Part shown: piece by piece, positions 1 through 5,193 of the stretch
Position numbering within the stretch: the first letter of the stretch is position 1
Layout of the letters: each line of letters begins with the position of its first letter
From: CAZBGL01 sp964491375
GTDB lineage: Bacteria > Desulfobacterota > Deferrisomatia > Deferrisomatales > Deferrisomataceae
NCBI GenBank assembly: GCA_964491375.1
Contig: CAZBGL010000250.1
Location: 1-11,830, forward strand
Direction of reading: 5' to 3'
Length of the DNA stretch: 11,830 nt
Program-made: the position numbers and the translations under genes
The notes under the pieces: generated by a model
The model's input: only the letters and a program-made list of their open reading frames with translations
What the model was told of the DNA's origin: nothing
Database searches by the model: none

Positions 1-139
1 CCCCGCATCCACCGCCGGTCCCCACGAGCGCCACCGAAAGAAGCGTCACCAGGCCCCATCTCCACACCGTTGCGGGTGTACCCCGGAGCCGTCGGCCCCT
101 TCGCCGGATCCCGCCACCCCGGCCCCTGCTGCGTTCCAT
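1..139 (-). CDS. N-terminus of a putative secreted protein or lipoprotein (partial, runs off left edge)
   Basis: The minus strand is open from an ATG at 139 to the window edge, giving 46 codons of the N-terminus only. The start is supported by a strong Shine-Dalgarno run (GGAGGAGGG) seven bases upstream of the ATG. The peptide begins with a long, very Arg-rich n-region, followed by a hydrophobic stretch (WGLVTLLSVALVG) and then TGGGCG. This is the layout of a Sec signal peptide or lipoprotein signal. The Cys could be a lipobox cysteine, but the -3 position is Gly rather than Leu/Val, so lipidation is uncertain. The gene diverges from the LuxR-type gene at 331 and shares its control region. 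The function cannot be told from this fragment. Confidence 0.6.
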   Translation of the reverse strand, partial: MERSRGRGGGIRRRGRRLRGTPATVWRWGLVTLLSVALVGTGGGCG

Positions 140-225
140 GGTGCGTCCCTCCTCCGTGGGTGAGGAAACGATCGGCCCCCGTTTCGTGTGCCGGCGATTT
201 TCTCCCGGCCGCGGTCCTTCAAAAA

Positions 226-275
226 GTCGTTCACCGTGTCACGCACCCTTTCTTTTTGTCGTTCAACGTGTCATG
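226..275. repeat. Pair of 18-bp direct repeats, candidate operator
   Basis: GTCGTTCACCGTGTCACG (226-243) recurs as GTCGTTCAACGTGTCATG (258-275). The copies differ at 2 of 18 positions and their starts are 32 bp apart, about three helical turns. The first copy contains the near-palindrome CGTG-T-CACG. The pair lies between two divergent genes and upstream of the predicted promoter of the LuxR-type gene, which is where an activator or autoregulator would bind. That it binds this LuxR protein is inference. Confidence 0.5.
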
Positions 276-293
276 TGGAATCCATTGGCCGGC

Positions 294-323
294 TTGCCCT
301 CGCGGAGCACTTTGAGCTAAACT
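294..323 (+). promoter_or_regulatory. Predicted sigma-70-type promoter of the luxR-type gene
   Basis: TTGCCC (294-299) and TAAACT (318-323) are separated by 18 bp, and each matches the consensus at 4 of 6 positions. Transcription would begin about position 330, at or next to the ATG at 331. No Shine-Dalgarno sequence precedes that ATG, so the message may be leaderless. The call rests on pattern only. Confidence 0.35.
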
Positions 324-330
324 TGAGTTT

Positions 331-1629
331 ATGGTGGCGAAACAGAGACCCTGGATCGCGTTCGGCGCGTTCGTCCTGTGGCTCCTTCTGTTCCCCTTGC
401 AAGGCCCCTTGCTGTACGCCGCCCCTCCCACTCCGCCCCCCCCCGTCGGACTGTTCCTCCTCCCACACGCTGCTGTGCTGGGCGCGTTCGGCTTGTCCGA
501 GCCACTTCGCCGGAAACTCGGGATCCTGTCGGCGGGGGGAGCCATCGCTTGTGCGGTCCTGACGTTGGCTTGGCCTCTGCTGACAACGGGCCACACGACC
601 GTGCTGGGCTTGGTGGGCGTGCTGAGCGCCCCCGTGGCGCTCCGGGCCGCATCCGGGCTCGCCCGGGCGAGACGTCCCGGGCACGCTGGGGTGGGGGGCC
701 TCGTCGCAGCCAACCTGGCTTTTCCCCTCTTCGTCCATTTACCCGGTCCCCCGGTGGTCCGCGCCGCCTGTATCGCCGGGCTGCTGCTCCCGTCCCTGGG
801 GGGGCGTCCCCTTCCCGCGGTACCGCGATCCCATGTGGAACACGGGTCCTATTTCTGGTTCCTCCTCGCCATGTATGGGTTGAACGGTGTGTTCTACGAG
901 CAGTTGTTTCCCGCTTACGCCGCGGTGGTGTCCTTTCCCGGGATCGAGGTACTGCCCTACGCGGCCGCGGCCGGAGTCAGCCTGTACCTGGCGCGGAAAC
1001 GCCTCAAGAACATCTTGCTCTCCGGAATCGCCCTGGGCTTTCTGGCCCTGGCCGCTTTCGACCGTTCCGATCCGCTGCACGTCTACGGAAGCATGTGGCT
1101 CATGCAGGGTGCATCTGGTTTTCTGGACGCTTTCGTGGTGTTGTTGTGCTTGAACCAGCCGGACCCACTCCGGGCGTTCGCTCTGGGGATCGGGGCCGTG
1201 TGTGCGGGCCTGGGAGTCGGGTGTATGGCGGTCCATGTCGCAGGGCCCTCCGGCACATCCATACCCCTCATCGGGGCTTTTTTCCTCAACGGCGCCCTGC
1301 TCGTGCTGTATGCCATCTCGGCCGACTCAGAGGGTTCGGCTTCTGCGTCCCGGCCGGAGCCTCCCGGGGAGCCGGGACTGTCCCGCTTGTCGTCGGTCCC
1401 CTTTTCCTGCCGAGAATACGAAGTGCTCCGGTACCTGATTCAGGGGCTGAGCAACCGAGCGATCGCCGAACGGCTCGGCATCTCGCCCTCTTCGGTCCAG
1501 ACCTACGCCCGCCGCATCTACGCCAAGACCGACGTGTCCGGCCGCGAAGAGCTGCTGGAGCGCGTGAGCCGGGCCTGCGACACCGCCCCTCCCCGTGCGT
1601 GGCCGGTCCGGTTCCCGGGCCGCAAGTGA
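331..1629 (+). CDS. Polytopic membrane protein fused to a LuxR-type HTH (one-component regulator)
   Basis: This 432-residue protein has about twelve hydrophobic segments over residues 5-335, from WIAFGAFVLWLLLFPL to LNGALLVLYAI. A short polar linker follows, then a LuxR/NarL-type helix-turn-helix at about 358-417. The HTH shows the family pattern: a CREYEVLRYLIQGLSNRAIAERLGIS core, then SVQTYARRIYAKTDVSGREELLE. This architecture, an MFS-like membrane domain joined to LuxR HTH, is known as a class of membrane-embedded one-component regulators. There is no receiver domain and no recognisable ligand site. An in-frame stop lies six codons upstream, so ATG 331 is the first possible ATG start. It lies upstream of the sulfurtransferase operon at 1775 with 145 bp between them, making it a candidate regulator of that operon. 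The ligand is unknown. Confidence 0.85.
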   Translation: MVAKQRPWIAFGAFVLWLLLFPLQGPLLYAAPPTPPPPVGLFLLPHAAVLGAFGLSEPLRRKLGILSAGGAIACAVLTLAWPLLTTGHTTVLGLVGVLSAPVALRAASGLARARRPGHAGVGGLVAANLAFPLFVHLPGPPVVRAACIAGLLLPSLGGRPLPAVPRSHVEHGSYFWFLLAMYGLNGVFYEQLFPAYAAVVSFPGIEVLPYAAAAGVSLYLARKRLKNILLSGIALGFLALAAFDRSDPLHVYGSMWLMQGASGFLDAFVVLLCLNQPDPLRAFALGIGAVCAGLGVGCMAVHVAGPSGTSIPLIGAFFLNGALLVLYAISADSEGSASASRPEPPGEPGLSRLSSVPFSCREYEVLRYLIQGLSNRAIAERLGISPSSVQTYARRIYAKTDVSGREELLERVSRACDTAPPRAWPVRFPGRK

Positions 1630-1671
1630 CCGCCTCAAGCGGCCTCCCTTAACCTTATCCGCCTCCAGCGG
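1630..1671 (+). repeat. Two near-identical hairpin motifs just after the luxR-type gene
   Basis: CCGCCTCAAGCGG (1630-1642) and CCGCCTCCAGCGG (1659-1671) differ by one base. Each can fold into a 4-bp CCGC/GCGG stem with a 5-base loop. The first begins directly after the stop codon. No U-tract follows, so a terminator role is weak; a paired protein-binding site or transcript-end structure is possible. Confidence 0.3.
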
Positions 1672-1710
1672 CGCGCTCGACCCTTTCCAGGCTGTGACCG
1701 TGCTGGTGGG

Positions 1711-1735
1711 CGCGCATCAAAAAATACAAAATAGG
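1711..1735 (+). promoter_or_regulatory. AT-rich element upstream of the sulfurtransferase operon, possible -10 region
   Basis: ATCAAAAAATACAAAATAGG stands out as an AT-rich patch in very GC-rich DNA. TACAAA (1725-1730) matches a -10 box at 4 of 6 positions, but no convincing -35 lies 16-18 bp upstream. That absence would fit an activator-dependent promoter. A transcription start about 1737 would leave a leader of roughly 38 bases before the ATG at 1775. Confidence 0.3.
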
Positions 1736-1774
1736 TCTTCATCCGGAAATTCCGCAGACAAAGGGAGGACGACC

Positions 1775-2845
1775 ATGGTCGGACAACGCGCATTGCGGTA
1801 CGTGGTCATCGCCGCCGTGCTGGCGGCAGCGGTGGGCTGGACCCTGGCCTCGGCGCGCACCACGAGGGAGTACCCGGGTGGGCGTTTCCTGGTGTCGGCC
1901 ACGTGGCTGAAGGCCCACCTCGGGGACCCGGGCCTGGTGGTGGTGGACGTGCGCACGGACAAGTACTTTGACGGCCGGGTGATCCCGGGCGCCATCCGGA
2001 TGCCGTGGAAGGTGTTCCGGTACAACGACCGGGCCCGGGGCGTGGGCGGGGTGTTCGTGGGGGTCGAGCGGGCCCAGCAGATTCTGGGCCAGCACGGAAT
2101 CTCCCGCGAAGACACCATCGTGCTCTACGACTCGGTGAAGCGCGACGGAGGCGCCACCGCCTCGTACGTGTTCTGGATCCTCGACCTCCTGGGCCACCGG
2201 AACGTGAAGATCCTGCACCGGGGCGTCGACGCCTGGGTGGAGGCCGGAGGGGACGTCGCCTCGGAGCCGGCCCGGCGCGAGCCCGTGGCCTACCGGGCAC
2301 CGTCCGACGAGATCCACCTGCGGCGGTGGGCCACCGGCGCGTTCATCCGGGCGCGGCTCGGTGACCCGGTGTACCAGATCCTGGACGTGCGGAGCCGCGA
2401 GGAGTACCTGGGCGAGAAGCTCAACAAGGCCCTCCGGGGCGGTGCGCTGAAACCCGGGCACATCCCCACCGCGTACAACGTGAACTACAAGCTCAACTGG
2501 GCCAGCCAAGAGACCAAAGCCCTCAAGCCCATGAAGGAGCTCCTCGAGCTCTACCGGGGACTCGACCCGGCCCGGCCGGTGATCGTGTACTGCCACTCCG
2601 GTCGTCGCGGTTCGTTCGCGTACTTCGTGCTGCGGCTCATGGGGTTCCAGGACGTGATGCTGTACGAGGCGAGCTGGTACGAATGGGGCAACCCGGAGCT
2701 GTACTTCCCGGTGGAGCTCGAGGAGCGCAAGCTCACCGGCGCGCTGCCCTATCCGGTGCGCAAGGCCGCGCTCAAGCTTCCCGCCAAGGGGGCGGCCGGC
2801 AGGAAGGCCCCGGCCAAGGGCGGGTACGTCTCGTGCGGCGGGTAG
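1775..2845 (+). CDS. Exported tandem-rhodanese sulfurtransferase with C-terminal SCGG tail
   Basis: This is a 356-residue protein. ATG 1775 is chosen because GGGAGG lies a few bases upstream and the product then opens with a signal peptide or anchor (basic start, VVIAAVLAAAVGWTLASA). The enzyme probably acts in the periplasm. Two rhodanese domains follow, about 37-165 and 185-315. The first has Asp119 (YDSVKRDGG) where the catalytic Cys would sit, so it is probably a non-catalytic domain, as is usual in tandem sulfurtransferases. The second has the active loop CHSGRR with Cys273 as the predicted persulfide carrier. After residue 325 comes a Lys/Ala/Gly-rich low-complexity tail ending YVSCGG, with Cys354 third from the end. 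Rhodaneses move sulfane sulfur from thiosulfate or persulfides to an acceptor; the substrate here is unknown. It is the first gene of the operon and is followed 10 nt later by a YeeE/YedE gene. Confidence 0.85.
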   Translation: MVGQRALRYVVIAAVLAAAVGWTLASARTTREYPGGRFLVSATWLKAHLGDPGLVVVDVRTDKYFDGRVIPGAIRMPWKVFRYNDRARGVGGVFVGVERAQQILGQHGISREDTIVLYDSVKRDGGATASYVFWILDLLGHRNVKILHRGVDAWVEAGGDVASEPARREPVAYRAPSDEIHLRRWATGAFIRARLGDPVYQILDVRSREEYLGEKLNKALRGGALKPGHIPTAYNVNYKLNWASQETKALKPMKELLELYRGLDPARPVIVYCHSGRRGSFAYFVLRLMGFQDVMLYEASWYEWGNPELYFPVELEERKLTGALPYPVRKAALKLPAKGAAGRKAPAKGGYVSCGG

Positions 2846-2855
2846 GAGGTGGGCC

Positions 2856-3383
2856 ATGAGGAACGCACATCCGTCCCACTGGTCCTGGTCGGCCTCGGCG
2901 TTCGCCCTGGCCGGGATCGTGCTGTTCATCTTTGCCACGTTCGGTCCGCCGGCGTCCTCCAGCGGGTTCGTGACCACCCTGAAGGGATTTCTGGAGCACC
3001 TGGCTCCGGAGTACGCGGCATCCAAGGCCCACTACCGGGCCATGCCCGGACCCGGATCGTGGCTCATGGCGTTCGTGGTCGGCATGGCGGTCGGCGGGTT
3101 CCTGGCGGGGCGCTCCACCCGTATCCCGGTCCGGGACGTTCCGCGGATCTGGGAACGCCGCTTCGGGCCCGGAAGAGCCAAGCGGTACCTGGCGACGTTC
3201 GTGGGAGGTTTCCTCATCCTGTTCGGCGCCCGGCTCGCCGGGGGATGCACCCTGGGCCTGTTCATCTCGGGCTCCACGCAACTGGCGGTGAGCGGCCTGT
3301 ACTTCGGGGCGGTGATCTTTGCGGTGGCCATGATCACGGCCCGGCTCGTGTACGGCCGGCTGCTCCGGGAGGGTTACCGATGA
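2856..3383 (+). CDS. YeeE/YedE-family membrane protein, first half-size subunit
   Basis: This is a 175-residue membrane protein. The ATG at 2856 follows GGAGGT with good spacing. Hydrophobic segments lie at about 11-30, 66-86, 110-128 and 140-168. The signature GARLAGGCTLG around Cys131 is the Gly-rich, Cys-containing motif of the YeeE/YedE (DUF395) family. Members of that family transport sulfur compounds; the full-length thiosulfate importer TsuA (YeeE) is about 350 residues with cysteines in its permeation path. This protein is half that size with one Cys, and its partner half is the next gene, overlapping by 4 nt (ATGA). Together they probably form one sulfur-compound channel in the inner membrane. 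A selenium compound is an alternative substrate, since YedE relatives occur near selenium genes. The transported species cannot be read from sequence. Confidence 0.8.
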   Translation: MRNAHPSHWSWSASAFALAGIVLFIFATFGPPASSSGFVTTLKGFLEHLAPEYAASKAHYRAMPGPGSWLMAFVVGMAVGGFLAGRSTRIPVRDVPRIWERRFGPGRAKRYLATFVGGFLILFGARLAGGCTLGLFISGSTQLAVSGLYFGAVIFAVAMITARLVYGRLLREGYR

Positions 3384-3910
3384 CAGAGGTGCTGCTGGGA
3401 CTGTTTTCGGGAATCGCCTTCGGCATCGTGGTCCAGCGGGCGGGCGCCACCGACGCCGACGAGATGGCCCGGGCCCACTTGATGCTAAACGGCCGGATCC
3501 CGCGGTTCATGGTGTCGGCGGTCGCCCTGGCCGCCCTGGGGCTGGTGGGCTTGGAGGCCGCGGGGGTGGGACGAACGATGGTGCTGCCCACGAGCCTCGT
3601 GGCCACGGGCCTGGGCGGGGTGATCTTCGGCGTGGGCTGGGGCCTGAGCGGGTACTGCCCGGGCACCACCTGGGCCGCCGCGGGCGAGGGCCGGATGGAC
3701 GCGGTGTTCGCGCTCCTGGGCGGGCTTGCCGGCACGGCGGCCTTCGCCCACCTCCACGAGGTCTTGATCCCGGCCCTCTATCTGCCCACGAACCAGGGCC
3801 CCCTCACCCTGACCGACTGGATCGGGAACCCCCTGGCGGCCGCGGGGATCCTGGCCGCCGCGTTCGGCGGGGCGGGCTGGGTCATGGGGAGGCTCTGGGG
3901 GGACGAATGA
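3380..3910 (+). CDS. YeeE/YedE-family (DUF6691-like) membrane protein, second half-size subunit
   Basis: This is a 176-residue protein whose ATG (3380) overlaps the preceding TGA, implying translational coupling and matched production of the two halves. It has hydrophobic segments at about 4-18, 42-60, 70-90, 105-128 and 150-170. The family signature is GVGWGLSGYCPGT, with the only cysteine at Cys93. Split YeeE/YedE pairs of about 140-180 residues each are a known arrangement. The two motifs, GGCTLG in the first half and GYCPGT in this one, probably face each other in the assembled channel, giving two cysteines for relayed sulfur transfer. A reading from an upstream start in this frame would run through the neighbouring gene and is not needed. 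The following lipoprotein gene overlaps its stop codon (ATGA). Confidence 0.8.
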   Translation: MTEVLLGLFSGIAFGIVVQRAGATDADEMARAHLMLNGRIPRFMVSAVALAALGLVGLEAAGVGRTMVLPTSLVATGLGGVIFGVGWGLSGYCPGTTWAAAGEGRMDAVFALLGGLAGTAAFAHLHEVLIPALYLPTNQGPLTLTDWIGNPLAAAGILAAAFGGAGWVMGRLWGDE

Positions 3911-4518
3911 GCCGGACGACGGCGATCCTCGCGCTCCTCGGGGGCCTGGCCCTGGCCGGGTGCTCGGCCGGGCCGGGCCGGGTCCCCCTGGAGGTCCCCC
4001 ACGGATACCAGAGCCGGCTGGAGTTCGTGCACAACGGCGTGCTCCTGGGGTTCGGACCGTTCGTGGGGTACTACTTCCTGCCCGACGACCCGGAGGATCC
4101 CCGGCGCGTGCGGTTCGTGTGCTTCAACGAGCGGGGTTTTTACGCCTCGGATGCGCCGGTCAACGCCCTCCTCTACGAAGGGGAGGCCGTGCGGGTGCGG
4201 CTGCCCGACGAGGGCGGCATCCCGCCGGGCCCCGAACGGATCCGGCCCGTGTTCTTCCCGGACGCGCCGGCCGCCTGGCTGGCCACCCGGCCCGAACCGC
4301 GGGACGCTTTCGTGCACTTTCACTCCTGCTACACCCGCAACGGCCCGGCCCGCGTCGGTTTCTGGATCGCCCACCGGGCCGTTCGGGCGTTCACCTACGA
4401 CATGGGGGGGCGGGTCGGCCCGGGAAGCCCCCTGTACCACGAGGTCACGGCCCCGGGGGTGGACCGGGGATTCGCCCGGATCGTGGAGTTCGACGCCGGC
4501 CCCCGTAACGGGCCCTGA
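3907..4518 (+). CDS. Lipoprotein of unknown function, last gene of the sulfurtransferase operon
   Basis: The 203-residue product starts with a classic lipoprotein signal: a short basic start, a hydrophobic core (ILALLGGLALAG) and lipobox LAGC with Cys19. It should therefore be lipid-anchored outside the cytoplasm. Residue 20 is Ser rather than Asp, which favours the outer membrane if the E. coli sorting rule applies. The mature part is soluble and probably beta-rich, with aromatic motifs such as GFGPFVGYYFLPDD and a FVHFHSCYTRNG segment. It has two further cysteines, Cys72 and Cys141. I do not recognise a family. The start overlaps the upstream stop (ATGA), so it is co-translated with the YeeE/YedE pair. 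Its position suggests a periplasmic partner of the sulfur-transfer proteins, but no function is shown. About 200 bp without a gene follow. Confidence 0.75.
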   Translation: MSRTTAILALLGGLALAGCSAGPGRVPLEVPHGYQSRLEFVHNGVLLGFGPFVGYYFLPDDPEDPRRVRFVCFNERGFYASDAPVNALLYEGEAVRVRLPDEGGIPPGPERIRPVFFPDAPAAWLATRPEPRDAFVHFHSCYTRNGPARVGFWIAHRAVRAFTYDMGGRVGPGSPLYHEVTAPGVDRGFARIVEFDAGPRNGP

Positions 4519-4721
4519 CCGCTGGGAGCCCCTTTTCCTCCCTTCGCCCCTGGAACGCGGAGGCTCTCTTGGGCCCCTCCGGGACCGGTACAGGCGCCCA
4601 CAGCCCTCGTCCGTGCACCGGCTCTCCCCAGGATCGGCCAGCGAACCGTCCGGACGTTGACGGCGCCGGGCGGGTTTCCGTAGCTTGGAGACCGGCCCCC
4701 CAGGGGTGGGAGGAGAGGCCC
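4519..4721. other. Non-coding gap after the sulfurtransferase operon
   Basis: About 200 bp without a supported gene. It holds a weak GGGAG/CTCCC inverted repeat (4524-4542) shortly after the lipoprotein stop, with no U-tract, and the predicted promoter at 4657-4686. No frame here encodes the missing N-terminal lobe of the nitroreductase-like protein. Confidence 0.4.
4657..4686 (+). promoter_or_regulatory. Predicted promoter for the nitroreductase-like/helicase pair
   Basis: TTGACG (4657-4662) matches the -35 consensus at 5 of 6 positions. TAGCTT (4681-4686) follows after 18 bp as a weak -10 with 3 of 6 matches. Transcription from about 4693 would give a short leader before the GTG at 4722 and its Shine-Dalgarno sequence. 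Confidence 0.35.
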
Positions 4722-5183
4722 GTGCGCGAACCTGCGTGGCGATCGTGGGCGGAGGCGGTGCCCCGGGACCCGACCGACCTGGCCCCCGGGGAGCGGGTGT
4801 TCGCGGTGTCACCCGTGGGCCGGGTGCCGGCAGCCAAGACGTGGGGGGAGCGTGCCATGGCCGCCCTCGCCCGCTCCCGCCGGAGGAAGGACCCGTACAC
4901 GATCGCACCGGGCTGCGGGACATGGCCCCCGCGGGCCCGGCGGGGGGCGGAACTCGCCCGGCTCGCCCCCTCGGCCATGAACCGCCAGCCCTGGCGGTTT
5001 GCGTTCCAGCACGGCGGGGTGTTCCTGCTCCAGGACTCCCCCCGGGACACCTACCGCATCCCCAAGCGCCTGGACTGCGGCATCGCCACGCTCCACTTCG
5101 AGCTGGGGGCCCGGCAGGCCGGGGTGGCGGGCCGCTGGGAGCTGGCCCCTCCTCCCCGGGTGGGAACCTCCCGCCGGACCTGA
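4722..5183 (+). CDS. Nitroreductase-like protein lacking the N-terminal half (possible remnant)
   Basis: The product has 153 residues from GTG 4722, which sits behind a strong GGGAGGAG. It resembles the C-terminal half of two-lobed TM1586-type nitroreductases. The matching elements are GERVFAVSPVGR (about 23-34), SRRRKDP (52-58), the FMN-site-like ELARLAPSAMNRQPWRF (77-93) and RLDCGIATLHFELGARQAGVAGRWE (116-140). Full-length relatives of about 230-250 residues carry an additional N-terminal lobe beginning with an RRSVR-like FMN-binding motif. That lobe is absent, and no frame over 4519-4721 encodes it. The segment at 60-76 is also unlike the family. The protein is probably inactive as a reductase or needs a partner. 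The clean frame, Shine-Dalgarno sequence and likely promoter argue that it is still expressed. The helicase start follows 10 nt after its stop. Confidence 0.55.
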   Translation: MREPAWRSWAEAVPRDPTDLAPGERVFAVSPVGRVPAAKTWGERAMAALARSRRRKDPYTIAPGCGTWPPRARRGAELARLAPSAMNRQPWRFAFQHGGVFLLQDSPRDTYRIPKRLDCGIATLHFELGARQAGVAGRWELAPPPRVGTSRRT

Positions 5184-5193
5184 GGAGGGAGCC

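Noticed and set aside
46..246. A 66-codon minus-strand frame near the left edge
   Set aside because: It overlaps the better-supported partial exported-protein gene in another frame, has no good ribosome site and spans the repeat region.
1739..3025. Long minus-strand frame opposite the rhodanese gene
   Set aside because: It is antisense to a gene with clear rhodanese motifs. Its translation is His/Val/Pro-rich with no recognisable domain.
2849..3379. N-terminal extension of the second YeeE/YedE half to 2849
   Set aside because: It would overlap the whole first half-size gene in another frame. ATG 3380 coupled to the preceding stop gives a normal family-length protein.
4524..4542. Intrinsic terminator after the lipoprotein gene
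   Set aside because: The GGGAG/CTCCC stem is short with a nine-base loop and no U-tract follows it.
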